Source: ATX-6F1 sp943369485 (GTDB lineage Bacteria > Cyanobacteriota > Cyanobacteriia > PCC-6307 > Cyanobiaceae). Taken from it: a DNA stretch of 64,000 bases. The translations under genes and the position numbers were made by a program. The notes under the pieces were generated by a model. The model searched no databases, was not told where the DNA came from, and saw nothing but the letters and a program-made list of their open reading frames with translations. Location of the stretch: contig CALRNH020000001.1 in the NCBI GenBank assembly GCA_943369485.1, forward strand, positions 124,001 through 188,000, read 5' to 3'. Below are positions 32,876 to 42,109 of this stretch, one piece after another (positions within the stretch are counted from its first letter, which is position 1; each line of letters begins with the position of its first letter).

Positions 32876-33880
32876 TCAGCGCAGAGCGATGCTCTGGGCG
32901 CCTGGTTTGATGTGGATGGTGTTGGTGAAGCGAGCTGTGTTATCGAGGGTGCTGATGATCAGGCTGCTGGTGCGCAGGCAATCTTTCTCGAACTTCACCC
33001 CATCGAAAAGCAGACCATCGGTGATGCCGCTGCCGGCGAAGACCACATTTTCACCGGAGGCCAGTTCCTCAGCCTCGTAAACCTTGTCGATGTCGGTGAT
33101 CCCCATTTCATTGAGCCGAGCGATGTTTCCCTCCACGGTGTAGTCGGCCCACTCGGAGGTCTGAGCGATGGCGGGGTCATACACCAGTTGACCTTGGAAG
33201 TGGCCCCCCAGGGCCCTCAGGGCGGCGGCGGAGATCACCCCCTCGGGGGCAGCGCCGATGCCCATCAGGGCATGGGTGCCGGTGCCAGCGAAGCCACAGG
33301 CGATCGCAGCCTGCACATCACCGTCGGAGATTGGCTGGACGCGGGCGCCGGTGGAGCGGATCTCGGCGATCAGATCCTTGTGGCGGGCGCGGTCCATCAC
33401 CACGATCACCAGTTCGCCCTTGGCCAGACCGAGCACCTGGCTGAGGATCTCGATGTTCTCGGTGGCTGATTTGCGAATGTCCACTTTGCCCTTGGCGGCT
33501 GGGGGAGCGGCCAGCTTCTTCATGTAGAAGTCAGGGGCGTTGAACAGCCCGCCGCGATCGGAGGCTGCCAACACGGCCATCGAGCCGCGCTGGTTGTTGG
33601 CGCAGAGGTTGGTTCCCTCACAGGGGTCCACGGCAAAATCAACACCCGGGCCGGTACCGCTGCCCACTTCCTCGCCGATGTAGAGCATCGGGGCTTCGTC
33701 GCGCTCACCTTCGCCGATGACGATTCGTCCCTGCATCTGGATCTGCCCCATGCGCTTGCGCATGGCCTCCACGGCGGCGGCATCGGCTTCGTCCTTCTTG
33801 CCCAAGCCTGTCAGTTCGGCCGAGGCAATGGCGGCCTGTTCAACGACTTCGAGAATTTCCTGGATGAGGGTGCGATCCAC
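32876..33880 (-). CDS. glpX: Class II fructose-1,6- / sedoheptulose-1,7-bisphosphatase
   Basis: This bifunctional Calvin-cycle bisphosphatase (cyanobacterial F/SBPase) releases phosphate from FBP and SBP. The 334 residues match. Class II marks include GEGERDEAPMLYIGEEVGSG (about 56-75) and the metal site VDFAVDPCEGTNLC. RGSMAVLAASDRGGLFNAPDFYMKKLA and ITDGLLFDGVKFEKDCLRT are also conserved. It is divergent from rpe with about 200 bp between the starts, likely holding light-responsive promoters for both Calvin-cycle genes. Confidence 0.96.
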   Translation of the reverse strand: MDRTLIQEILEVVEQAAIASAELTGLGKKDEADAAAVEAMRKRMGQIQMQGRIVIGEGERDEAPMLYIGEEVGSGTGPGVDFAVDPCEGTNLCANNQRGSMAVLAASDRGGLFNAPDFYMKKLAAPPAAKGKVDIRKSATENIEILSQVLGLAKGELVIVVMDRARHKDLIAEIRSTGARVQPISDGDVQAAIACGFAGTGTHALMGIGAAPEGVISAAALRALGGHFQGQLVYDPAIAQTSEWADYTVEGNIARLNEMGITDIDKVYEAEELASGENVVFAGSGITDGLLFDGVKFEKDCLRTSSLIISTLDNTARFTNTIHIKPGAQSIALR

Positions 33881-34080
33881 GGCAGTCCGGCAGGGTTGGG
33901 GGAGAAAGAGGCGTCAACGGGAGCAGCAACGCCCCGGTCAGGGCCCTGTCGAGTCCGCTGGCGGAATCGTCAGGATGCTGGCGTGGCAATGCTTCTCAAG
34001 CTTGAAGCGGGACTCACTGTATCAGTGGCAACGACCGCTCCATACAATTGACGAGCTCCCTCGCCCCGGTGGCACCCTCG

Positions 34081-34764
34081 ATGAGCACCAAGCCCCTGGT
34101 GATCGCCCCGTCGATCCTCTCCGCAGATTTTTCCCGCCTCGGTGACGATGTGCGTGCCGTCGACGAGGCCGGTGCGGACTGGATCCATGTGGATGTGATG
34201 GACGGCCGCTTCGTCCCCAACATCACGATCGGCCCCTTGATCGTTGAAGCCCTGAGGCCGGTCACCACCAAGCCCCTCGACGTTCACCTGATGATCGTGG
34301 AGCCGGAGCGCTATGTGGCCGATTTTGCCAAGGCCGGCGCTGATTTCATCTCTGTTCAGGTGGAAGCCTGTCCGCACCTGCACCGCAACCTGAGCCAGAT
34401 CAAAGACCTAGGTAAGCAGGCCGGTGCTGTGCTCAACCCAAGCACCCCCCTTGACACCCTTGAGTACTGCCTGGAGCTGTGCGATCTGGTGTTGATCATG
34501 AGTGTCAACCCGGGGTTTGGTGGACAGAGCTTCATCCCCTCGGCGGTGGAGAAGGTGCGCAGTCTGCGCAGGATGTGCGATGAGAAGGGTCTCGATCCCT
34601 GGATCGAGGTGGATGGTGGCCTCAAGGGCAGCAATGCCTGGCAGGTGATCGAGGCGGGCGCCAACGCGATCGTGTCGGGTTCAGGCGTGTTCAACCAACC
34701 CAGCTACGCCGAGGCGATCGCGGGTATCCGCAACAGCCGCCGTCCCCAGGCGGTGCTCGTCTGA
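34081..34764 (+). CDS. rpe: Ribulose-phosphate 3-epimerase
   Basis: This TIM-barrel enzyme interconverts ribulose-5-P and xylulose-5-P in the Calvin and pentose phosphate cycles. The ATG at 34081 gives 227 residues. An upstream TTG at 34048 would add 11 residues and is not favoured. Motifs are IAPSILSADFSRLGDDV, WIHVDVMDGRFVPNITIG (metal ligands His and Asp), PLDVHLMIVEPERY, LIMSVNPGFGGQSFIP and IEVDGGLKGSNAW. It is a single gene facing glpX. Confidence 0.97.
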   Translation: MSTKPLVIAPSILSADFSRLGDDVRAVDEAGADWIHVDVMDGRFVPNITIGPLIVEALRPVTTKPLDVHLMIVEPERYVADFAKAGADFISVQVEACPHLHRNLSQIKDLGKQAGAVLNPSTPLDTLEYCLELCDLVLIMSVNPGFGGQSFIPSAVEKVRSLRRMCDEKGLDPWIEVDGGLKGSNAWQVIEAGANAIVSGSGVFNQPSYAEAIAGIRNSRRPQAVLV

Positions 34765-34988
34765 CCCCAGGCCCAGAGGCGAAAGAGCTGATTCGGTTGG
34801 CTCGGGAGTTGCTCTCGGGTCAACGTTTCTCTCGATTCTTGAAGAGCATCGGCTGAGATGCGGCCACAGGCTTGGGGCCACTTGCCAAGATTTTCGGCCT
34901 TTGGGCTCGGTGGAGTGATTTAAGGCGATTGGTGAACCGAAAGGCAGTCCAACGTTCCCGCCTTGTTGCGTGTGATTGGTGAGCGCCC

Positions 34989-35011
34989 GCGGCTTTCATG
35001 GCGAAAGCCGC
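34989..35011. repeat. 9-bp inverted repeat at the ccsA 3' end
   Basis: GCGGCTTTC (34989-34997) and GAAAGCCGC (35003-35011) are perfect complements with a 5-nt loop, about 20 bp beyond the ccsA stop on the minus strand. No T tract follows. It is probably a 3'-end hairpin limiting transcript decay or read-through toward rpe. Confidence 0.55.
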
Positions 35012-35031
35012 AGGGCGGCTGCGGCTGCGGG

Positions 35032-35943
35032 TCAGGCACTCAGGAACCAGCCGTAGCTGTGCAGGCCGATGCCCAGCAGGTTGACGCCGATGTAGCAGAC
35101 GACGATCACGACCAGTCCGGCTACGGCCACCAGGGCGGGTCGACGACCTTGCCAGCCGCGGCTCAGGCGTGTGTGCAGATAGGCCGCGTAGACCAGCCAG
35201 CAGATCAGGGCCCAGGTTTCCTTGGGATCCCAGCTCCACCAGCTACCCCAGGCCTCATTAGCCCAGACGGCACCACTCACCAAGCCAACGGTCAGTAACA
35301 GGAATCCCACGGTGATCGTGCGGTAGCTCAGGCTGTCGAGCTGCTCGCTGATGCTGATGGACACACTTGAGAGCTCCAGGCCCGACCCCTCAGCCGTGGC
35401 CAACTCGGCCTGGCGGTAGCCACCGCTCCCGATTGAGCTGCTACGCAGCTCCAGACGCTGGCCGCGGCCCGTGAACAGCACGGCCAGCGAAAGCAGGGAG
35501 CCCACCAGCAGTGCGGCGTAGCTGACCATGATCACGCTCACATGCATGATCAGCCAGCTGGAACGCAGGGCCGGTACCAGGGGTGAAGCCTGTTGCAGGG
35601 TGTCCGGCAGAGCGAAGCTGGCGAAGGCAACACAACCCAGACCCATGGGAGTTGAGGCGGCGGCCACCAGCGGCGAGGACCAGGAGCGCTGAACCAATAG
35701 TTGGGTGAGGGTGCAGGCCCAGGCCAGAAAACAGAGCGACTCGTAGAGGTTGCTGATCGGGAAGTGACCGGAGTCCCACCAGCGCAGCACCAACTGGGCG
35801 GTGAGGGCCAGATTCGCCGAGGCCACCATGAGGGTCACGGCACGGCCACTGCGGCCCGTGCTCACATCCCAGAAGGCCAAGGGCAGAGCCAACAGCAGCA
35901 GGCCGAAGGCCGTCAGACCGAGGGCGATGACGGGATCGTTCAC
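35032..35943 (-). CDS. ccsA: Cytochrome c biogenesis protein CcsA
   Basis: CcsA is the heme-handling membrane subunit of system II cytochrome c maturation, delivering heme to apocytochromes c/f on the lumenal side with Ccs1. The 303-residue product has about eight membrane segments. The tryptophan-rich WWD motif is WGSWWSWDPKETWALICW near 230-247. Conserved histidines are present in LIMHVSVIMVSY and the C-terminal GIGLHSYGWF. It is the last gene of the minus-strand run after lptF (44 bp). Confidence 0.94.
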   Translation of the reverse strand: MNDPVIALGLTAFGLLLLALPLAFWDVSTGRSGRAVTLMVASANLALTAQLVLRWWDSGHFPISNLYESLCFLAWACTLTQLLVQRSWSSPLVAAASTPMGLGCVAFASFALPDTLQQASPLVPALRSSWLIMHVSVIMVSYAALLVGSLLSLAVLFTGRGQRLELRSSSIGSGGYRQAELATAEGSGLELSSVSISISEQLDSLSYRTITVGFLLLTVGLVSGAVWANEAWGSWWSWDPKETWALICWLVYAAYLHTRLSRGWQGRRPALVAVAGLVVIVVCYIGVNLLGIGLHSYGWFLSA

Positions 35944-35987
35944 GTGGGGCGAGAGGAGTGCAGGGATTCTGGCGCGGCACCTACCGT

Positions 35988-37166
35988 TCAGCGGCTGGCC
36001 TGACGCAAGAGCAGGAGCCCACCCGCCAGGCCCAGCAGTACGGGCAACCAGGCAGCTAGGTAAGGCATGAGCGTTCCCTTCACCCCCAGGGAGCTGAAGA
36101 TGAAGGACATCAGGTAATAGGAAAAGATCAACAGGACGCTGATGCCGAAACCCTGACTGCGGCTTGTGCGGGCATTGGGTCTCACCCCGAGGCTGCTGCC
36201 GATCAACCCGAACACCAGGCAGATGGCTGGGAAGGCGAACTTTTCCTGGATGCGGACGCGCATCCGTCTGGCCTCCTTTTGATCCCCTGCTTCGCTCAAC
36301 AGCCTCTCGGCTTTCATGGCCTGGGCCACGGTCATGCTGCCGGCATCCTTGGGCAGCTTGGCGATGTCGATCGGGCTGCGGTTGAGGGGATAGAGGTAGC
36401 GGTCGAACTCCGCCGAGGTGGTCTGACCATCGCGGTCATCCACGTTGATGATGCGGCCGCTCCGGAATTCCCACATCGCCTGCTTTTCATTCCAGACTCC
36501 AATCGCTGCCGTGAGCATCTGCCGCTGGCCCTTACGGCTGAAATCGAGCACGGTCACATCATTCATCTGGCCTTTCAAGAACTCCCGCGCATAGAACAGC
36601 TGGGATAGCCCCTCGGTGGTAGTGCCATCGGGGCGCTGGACCGCGCTGAAGCGGGAATAGAGGGTGTTTTTACCTTTCTCAGCGGCGATCGCCCGGCCAA
36701 GGGCCCGATCGAGCTGCACCGATGCCGTGAGGTTGGAGCTGGGCACCACGACGTCGTTGAAGACAAAGGTGAGACCACTCATCAGGGCCGCCACCACCAA
36801 GGCCGGAATCACCATGCGCACGGTGCTCACCCCGACGCTGCGCAAGGCGGTGAGTTCGCTGTTGCTCGACAGCCGACTGTAAGCCAACAGCGTGGCCATC
36901 AAGGTGGCCATCGGAAAGGAGAGCACCAGAAAACCTGGCAGCCGCAGGCCCAGCACCTGGATGGCCGCCCAGAGAGGAAGCCCGGCTTCCGACACTTTGC
37001 GCACCAGTTCGAACACCACGCCCACCGAAAGGGAGACGGCGGTGAAGGCAGCGATCCCGAACAGCAAAGGTCCAAGCAGCTCAAAAGCCAACCAGCGGTC
37101 CATCAGCGGAAGCCGATGCCAAGACCGATGGGCAAGTTTGTTGAGGTCGATGAGGTGTGGTTTCAA
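35988..37166 (-). CDS. lptF: LptF/LptG-family lipopolysaccharide export permease
   Basis: This inner-membrane permease of the YjgP/YjgQ family, working with LptB, extracts LPS and passes it to the LptC/LptA bridge. The 392-residue product has three N-terminal membrane helices (about 28-110, including LLFGIAAFTAVSLSVGVVFELV), a periplasmic beta-jellyroll domain (about 135-285) and three C-terminal helices ending in GLAGGLLLLRQASR. Cyanobacteria usually have one such gene rather than separate lptF and lptG, so the pair here would be a homodimer. It overlaps lptB by 4 bp. Confidence 0.88.
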   Translation of the reverse strand: MKPHLIDLNKLAHRSWHRLPLMDRWLAFELLGPLLFGIAAFTAVSLSVGVVFELVRKVSEAGLPLWAAIQVLGLRLPGFLVLSFPMATLMATLLAYSRLSSNSELTALRSVGVSTVRMVIPALVVAALMSGLTFVFNDVVVPSSNLTASVQLDRALGRAIAAEKGKNTLYSRFSAVQRPDGTTTEGLSQLFYAREFLKGQMNDVTVLDFSRKGQRQMLTAAIGVWNEKQAMWEFRSGRIINVDDRDGQTTSAEFDRYLYPLNRSPIDIAKLPKDAGSMTVAQAMKAERLLSEAGDQKEARRMRVRIQEKFAFPAICLVFGLIGSSLGVRPNARTSRSQGFGISVLLIFSYYLMSFIFSSLGVKGTLMPYLAAWLPVLLGLAGGLLLLRQASR

Positions 37167-37891
37167 AGCTCGAACCTCTCGCCCAGGTAGTGGCGTTTCA
37201 CAAGCGGATCGGCCGCCACCACTGCCGATGGACCCGAGGCCAGCAGTCGTCCCTCGGTGAGGATGTAGGCCCGATCGGTGATGCTGAGGGTCTCGCGCAC
37301 GTTGTGGTCGGTGATCAGCAGGCCCATCCCCCGCTCCTTGAGCCGGCCGATGAGTTCCTGCAGATCGGCCACCGCCAGGGGATCGACACCGGCGAAGGGC
37401 TCATCCAGCAGCAGGTACCGAGGGCCGCTGCTCCCCACGGCCAGGGCTCGCGCCACTTCACAACGGCGGCGTTCACCGCCGGAGAGCTGATAGCCGAGCC
37501 GGTGCTGGAATGCCCCCAGGTGAAATTCCGCGATCAGATCGTTGAGCCTCGACCGACGAACGGAACGGTTGGTGCCACTTTGCTGCAGGGCGAGGAGAAG
37601 GTTGTCGCGGACGGTGAGTTGCCGGAAGACGCTGGCCTCCTGGGGCAGGTAGCCAATGCCGAGCCGAGCCCGTTTGGGCATGGGCAGGTTCTGCACTTCC
37701 TCACCATCGAGCCGCACGACCCCATGGTCGGGGCGCAACTGACCGGTGACGAGGTTGAAGGTGGTGGTCTTGCCGGCACCATTGGGGCCAAGCAAGCCAA
37801 CCACTTCTCCAGCGTGCAGCACCAGGCTCAGGTCCTGGACCAGGGGCCTGCCGCCAATGGAGAGCGCCACCTTCTCCAGGGCCAGACTCAT
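37163..37891 (-). CDS. lptB: LPS export ABC transporter ATP-binding protein
   Basis: This is the cytoplasmic ATPase powering LPS export. At 242 residues it is typical. Walker A is GPNGAGKTT (35-43), the signature is LSGGERRRCEVARAL (about 135-149), and the Walker B region is YLLLDEPFAGVDPLAV followed by an H-loop in LLITDHNVRETLSI. The VRETL context matches LptB rather than the branched-chain amino acid LivG/LivF proteins it resembles. It overlaps lptA and lptF by 4 bp each, so the three are translationally coupled. Confidence 0.93.
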   Translation of the reverse strand: MSLALEKVALSIGGRPLVQDLSLVLHAGEVVGLLGPNGAGKTTTFNLVTGQLRPDHGVVRLDGEEVQNLPMPKRARLGIGYLPQEASVFRQLTVRDNLLLALQQSGTNRSVRRSRLNDLIAEFHLGAFQHRLGYQLSGGERRRCEVARALAVGSSGPRYLLLDEPFAGVDPLAVADLQELIGRLKERGMGLLITDHNVRETLSITDRAYILTEGRLLASGPSAVVAADPLVKRHYLGERFEL

Positions 37892-38730
37892 GGGGCCACC
37901 GGAGTTGTGGGACGGGGAATGGTCGATGGGCTGGGCCCAGTTGGAGCCTCGATGGCCGTAGCGCCCGTCGCTGGTGTGGCCAGGGCAGACCCTGGAGTCA
38001 CTGTCCCTGGATTGCCCGTGCGGTTGCTGTCCGCCGCCGATGCCGGGAGCGCGCGCTTCTGCTGGATCACCATCTTGCTGAACACCTGTTGGCCAGGGGC
38101 TGGTTCGGCCATCACCCGATCGGCCTTGATCAGGTAGACCACCCTCTCGGCGCGCAGATGGTTCCCCCCCTCCTGGATCACGTCTACGTCACCGCTGAGG
38201 ACCACGCGATCTTCCTTGGTGAAGTACTGGGCCTGGCGCGCCGTTGCCACCACCCGTTGATCGGGGTAGATGATGCGCACATTGCCGGTGGCGGTGATGA
38301 TGCCGGTGGACTGGTCGGCCTGCTGGAGATCGGAATCGATCGTGACCTGGCCGCTGGGGCGGGGGGCGGTGGCGGTCGCAGTGGTGCCCTCAGCCGTCGG
38401 AGAGGAGCCCTGAGCCGGAGGGCTGGTTGGGCCCGCAGTTGCGGGCGAGACCGGTGTCGAGGCGGGTGTGAGGTACGCCCCGCTCGGGTTGACATCGATC
38501 GGCTGGGAGCTGGGACGCAGCGGTGCCCGTGATGGTTGAACCTGCGTTGGAGCATCCGTGGGCATGGGAATGGCCGGCGCCAATGGGGCGACCTGGCTCG
38601 GATTGGGCGCTTGGGCCCAGGCATTCACTGCCAGCAAGCAGACCCCAACCAAGGCCGTGAAGGTGGACGATTCCACCAGAGGGATCCGGCAGGTTCGAAG
38701 CCAGGACTGCAACCGCAACCGACCGTTCAC
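37888..38730 (-). CDS. lptA: LptA-like (OstA) periplasmic protein with a long Pro/Thr-rich linker
   Basis: This periplasmic bridge protein of the OstA/LptA family carries LPS across the periplasm. The 280-residue product has an N-terminal signal segment (about 22-40, cleavage near AWA-QA). A long low-complexity linker rich in Pro, Ala, Ser and Thr (about 41-127) follows. The OstA domain contains VTIDSDLQQADQSTGIITATG, NVRIIYPDQRVVATARQAQY and VVLSGDVDVIQEGGNHLRAE. A second low-complexity tail follows about residue 228. The linker is not part of classical LptA. It overlaps lptB by 4 bp. Confidence 0.83.
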   Translation of the reverse strand: MNGRLRLQSWLRTCRIPLVESSTFTALVGVCLLAVNAWAQAPNPSQVAPLAPAIPMPTDAPTQVQPSRAPLRPSSQPIDVNPSGAYLTPASTPVSPATAGPTSPPAQGSSPTAEGTTATATAPRPSGQVTIDSDLQQADQSTGIITATGNVRIIYPDQRVVATARQAQYFTKEDRVVLSGDVDVIQEGGNHLRAERVVYLIKADRVMAEPAPGQQVFSKMVIQQKRALPASAADSNRTGNPGTVTPGSALATPATGATAIEAPTGPSPSTIPRPTTPVAP

Positions 38731-38757
38731 GACAAACCACTCAATTTACAGAGCTCA

Positions 38758-39132
38758 TCAGGCCACCTTCACCAGCAGGGGCAGTGCGTCAGCCGCGCCA
38801 TCCTCCCCCCGTTGCAAGGCTTGGAGGCGCTCATTCAAAACGCTCTTGAGGGGTCGCAGATCAAGGCCAAGGGCCTGATCGCCGTAGGGCGCCAGGCGGC
38901 CGAGGCCTTCACCGATCAGGAGTGTGGCGCCGTTCCGGTTGCCCCGTTCCAGATGGAGATGGGCCACGGCGATTTGCAATATCCCCTGAAGCGCGGGTCG
39001 GTCCGGGCCCATGGTTTCGTGCCACAACTCCTCAAAAAGATCGTGGCATCGATACCAATCAGCAGTGTTGAACAAGTCCAATCCCGCTTCGAATCGCGGA
39101 TCCTGCTGCGGACTTGCCGCCGCAGGTTTCAT
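38758..39132 (-). CDS. DUF309 domain protein
   Basis: The product is 124 residues. The DUF309 signature is clear: FEAGLDLFNTADWYRCHDLFEELWHE (about 14-39), with the conserved H-D-x-x-E-x-x-W pattern, then LQGILQIAVAHLHLERGNRNGA. It is all-helical and soluble. The molecular function of the family is unknown. It overlaps the typA stop by 4 bp and sits 27 bp before lptA, tying it to both. Confidence 0.86.
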   Translation of the reverse strand: MKPAAASPQQDPRFEAGLDLFNTADWYRCHDLFEELWHETMGPDRPALQGILQIAVAHLHLERGNRNGATLLIGEGLGRLAPYGDQALGLDLRPLKSVLNERLQALQRGEDGAADALPLLVKVA

Positions 39133-40937
39133 CGCTTGGCTGGTTTCTTGACCGCCAGCTTGCGCAGCCGGATCGATTCGGGGGTGACCTCGAGCATTTC
39201 ATCGGGGCCGATGTACTCCAGAGCCCGTTCCAGGGTCATCTGAATCGGTGTCTGCAGGGTGTCGAGCACCTCAGCGCCGGCCGAGCGAATGTTGGTGACC
39301 TGTTTGGCCTTGCAGACGTTGAGTTCCAGATCAGGCGGACGGTTGTTTTCGCCCACGATCATTCCTTTGTAGACCTTGGTGCCTGGGGTGATGAAGAACT
39401 GACCGCGGTCTTCGGCGCCTTTGAGGGCGTAGAAGGTGGCCGTGCCTTCCTCGAAGGCCACCAGCACGCCGTTGCGGCGGCTCTCGAATTCCCCATGCAT
39501 GGGGCGGTATTCGAAGAACGAGTGGCTCATGATTCCTTCGCCGCGGGTGGCGCGCACAAATTCTCCACGGAATCCGATCAGGCCGCGGGCCGGCACCACA
39601 AACTCCAGCTGAGTGCGACCGTCACTTCCGGTTTCCATGTTCTGCATCTCGCCTTTACGAAGTCCGAGCTTTTCGATGCAGGAGCCCACCGATTCCTCCG
39701 GTACATCCATGACCAGGGTTTCGTAGGGCTCACTGGGGGTGCCATCGATGGTGCGGAAGATCACCTTGGGCTGGGAGACCTGGAACTCGTAGCCCTCCCG
39801 GCGCATCGTCTCGATCAGGATGCCCAGGTGCAGTTCGCCGCGGCCACTGACGGCGAAACGATCGGGGGAGTCGGTGTCTTCGACCCGCAGGGCGACGTTG
39901 GTGAGCAGTTCTTTCTGCAGACGCTCCCGCAGCTGACGGCTGGTCACGAACTTGCCCTCCTTGCCGGCGAAGGGCGAATCGTTGACGACGAAGGTCATCT
40001 GCAGGGTGGGTTCATCCACCCTGATCAAGGGAAGCGCCTCGGGATGGTCAGGGCAGGCAATCGTCTCGCCGATGTTCACCTCATCAAAGCCGGCCACAGC
40101 AACCAGGTCGCCGGCGCGGGCCTCTTCGATGTCCACGCGAGAAAGCCCAACGAAGCCGAGGAGTTTGCTGATGCGGCCACGCTTGATGGAACCGTCGTCG
40201 CGGATCAGGGCGGCGGTCTGACCGGACTTGATCGTGCCGTTGTGCACCCGGCCGATCATGATCCTACCGAGAAAATCGCTGTAGTCGAGTGTGGTGACCT
40301 GCATCTGCAGGGGCTTTTCAGGATCACCGACCGGGGGCGGGACGTGCCGCAGGATGGCATCGAAGAGCGGTTTCATGTTCTCGCTCTCCGTGGCCATGTC
40401 GGGCTTGGCATAGCCGGCCATGCCACTGCCGAACAGGTAGGGAAAGTCGCACTGGTCGTCGTCGGCCCCGAGTTCGAGGAACAGATCAAGCACTTTGTCG
40501 ACGGCCTGTTCGGGGTCGACCCGGGCCCGGTCGATCTTGTTGACGAACACGATCGGCCGCAGACCCTTCTCGAGGGCCTTCTTGAGCACGAAGCGCGTCT
40601 GGGGCATGGGGCCCTCATTGGCATCGACGATCAGCAAGGCACCATCAACCATGCCAAGCACGCGCTCAACTTCTCCGCCGAAGTCGGAGTGCCCGGGGGT
40701 GTCAACGATGTTGATGCGGATGCCGTTGTAGTTGACGGCGGCGTTCTTGGAGAGAATCGTGATGCCGCGTTCCCGTTCCAGATCGTTTGAATCGAGCACA
40801 CAGGTGGGCACAGCCTCGCCATCGCGGAAGATGCCCGACTGGCTCAGCAGCGCATCCACCAGGGTTGTTTTGCCGTGGTCGACGTGGGCGATGATCGCAA
40901 TGTTGCGGATCGGGGCGCTCTTGTGCTCGCCGCTCAT
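39129..40937 (-). CDS. typA: Translational GTPase TypA/BipA
   Basis: This ribosome-associated GTPase of the EF-G/LepA superfamily acts in stress adaptation and 50S assembly. The 602 residues are full length. G1 is AHVDHGKTTLVDALL (17-31), G2/G3 appear as RERGITILSKNAA and DTPGHSDFGGEVERVL, and G4 is NKIDR (about 128-132). Domain V and the BipA-specific C-terminal domain follow (RGEGIMSHSFFEYRPMHGE). It opens the minus-strand run that continues through DUF309 into the lpt genes. Confidence 0.96.
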   Translation of the reverse strand: MSGEHKSAPIRNIAIIAHVDHGKTTLVDALLSQSGIFRDGEAVPTCVLDSNDLERERGITILSKNAAVNYNGIRINIVDTPGHSDFGGEVERVLGMVDGALLIVDANEGPMPQTRFVLKKALEKGLRPIVFVNKIDRARVDPEQAVDKVLDLFLELGADDDQCDFPYLFGSGMAGYAKPDMATESENMKPLFDAILRHVPPPVGDPEKPLQMQVTTLDYSDFLGRIMIGRVHNGTIKSGQTAALIRDDGSIKRGRISKLLGFVGLSRVDIEEARAGDLVAVAGFDEVNIGETIACPDHPEALPLIRVDEPTLQMTFVVNDSPFAGKEGKFVTSRQLRERLQKELLTNVALRVEDTDSPDRFAVSGRGELHLGILIETMRREGYEFQVSQPKVIFRTIDGTPSEPYETLVMDVPEESVGSCIEKLGLRKGEMQNMETGSDGRTQLEFVVPARGLIGFRGEFVRATRGEGIMSHSFFEYRPMHGEFESRRNGVLVAFEEGTATFYALKGAEDRGQFFITPGTKVYKGMIVGENNRPPDLELNVCKAKQVTNIRSAGAEVLDTLQTPIQMTLERALEYIGPDEMLEVTPESIRLRKLAVKKPAKR

Positions 40938-41270
40938 GGATGGTTTCTCGGTAATGCTTGTCAGGGAGGGAGGTTTGGGCCTGCGCTGCTGGGACTGCTC
41001 AGCGCGGACATCCTGCTGGAAAGCTGAAGCAACACTTTATCTCAGCGACCCCTGTTTCCAGAAACTCAGACCCCGTTCTCGTGGCTAGCCCCTTCAAGGG
41101 TAGAGACATCTGAGTGAGCGCGGCATGATGGTCGGTGGCCTGAAACGGCTGTGATCGGGTCCGTTCATGGCCTCCCAGATCGGTTTTGGGCCATCAGCGC
41201 CTTGGCGGTTTCACCACCAGAGCCAATGTGCCACCGCCAGGGGCCAACGATTGCCTCGGTTATCCACTCA
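40938..41270. other. Intergenic region between typA and the VanY-type gene
   Basis: The stretch is 333 bp and holds no gene I can support. It should contain the typA promoter (transcribed leftwards) and the 3' end of the minus-strand carboxypeptidase gene transcript. No clear terminator with a T tract or other structured element stands out. Confidence 0.6.
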
Positions 41271-42062
41271 TCAACGGTTGAACCGCTGGGCGGCCTCGAA
41301 TTGCTTGAGAGCCTCAGCAGAGCCCGCGAAGCGCCAGTGCCACGGCTCATAGCTCACCCCCTGGCGGTTGTGAAGCGGGAAGGAAAGCTGAAAGTGGTGA
41401 CGGTTGGCGTTCTCCACCAGCCAGGCGAACGCGCGGGTTTGGTCGAAGCTCTCGGAGAGGTTGGTCTGGGGACTGCTGCCATCACCAAGATCGACGGCAT
41501 ACCCCGTGCTGTGTTCGGAGAACCCTGGCGGTGCGCTCACCTGTGCCCGCTCCTCGGCGCTCTGGTTGCGCTCTGCCTTGACATCGAAAAAGAGGTGCTG
41601 TTGAAGTTTGACTGAGCGGAAGGCACTGAGCAGCCGCAGGTCAATGCCCGAGCCGGCCGCCTCCTGAAGCAGATTCCTCAGGGCGCCCGCCGCTTCGCGT
41701 CGCAGGCTCAGACCTGGAGCCACCTCAACCAGATCAGAGGCCTTGGCCTCTGGATAGGGGAAATGTCCCAACAGGCGACCATCGAGCCCCTGTCGGGCGG
41801 CCAGCCCCTTCACCGGTGGCGGGCCCAGCAGCCGCCTGAGCGGTTCAGGGAACACCACCACCATCACCGCCCCGAAGGCCACCAGCACGACGGCGGTGGT
41901 GATCGCCCTCCGCCACCCCCCCCGTCGGCGCAGGGCCGGGCTGATCTTGCGCCGTGCCACGGGGATGTCGTCGCGCAAGGCCGGTCGGGCCACAGCCCTC
42001 GTTTCAAGCTTTGCGGCGATCGTAAGGGTGGGGGGCCTTAAGCCCAGCAGGCAGGCCAGCAA
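41271..42062 (-). CDS. D-alanyl-D-alanine carboxypeptidase, M15B (VanY) family
   Basis: This zinc DD-carboxypeptidase trims the terminal D-Ala of peptidoglycan pentapeptides. One N-terminal membrane anchor (about 52-71) puts the catalytic domain in the periplasm. The zinc set is intact: His184 and Asp191 in SEHSTGYAVDLG and His242 in EPWHWRF. LRLLSAFRSVKLQQHLF is the family substrate region. The frame opens at a TTG (42062, giving 263 residues), but another TTG at 41978 giving RDDIPVARRK at the N-terminus is equally plausible and would leave a normal divergent spacer to chlP. Confidence 0.88.
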   Translation of the reverse strand: MLACLLGLRPPTLTIAAKLETRAVARPALRDDIPVARRKISPALRRRGGWRRAITTAVVLVAFGAVMVVVFPEPLRRLLGPPPVKGLAARQGLDGRLLGHFPYPEAKASDLVEVAPGLSLRREAAGALRNLLQEAAGSGIDLRLLSAFRSVKLQQHLFFDVKAERNQSAEERAQVSAPPGFSEHSTGYAVDLGDGSSPQTNLSESFDQTRAFAWLVENANRHHFQLSFPLHNRQGVSYEPWHWRFAGSAEALKQFEAAQRFNR

Positions 42063-42109
42063 CGGTGTTAAGTTCCGTTCAACACCGTTCCAGCGGAGCA
42101 GGTTTCAAG

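Noticed and set aside
34820..35239. 139-codon minus-strand frame at the rpe-ccsA junction
   Set aside because: It runs through the 3' half of ccsA in another frame and has no protein-like pattern.
39114..40790. 558-codon plus-strand open frame opposite typA
   Set aside because: It mirrors typA exactly, has no domain and shows the composition expected of the antisense of a GC-rich gene.
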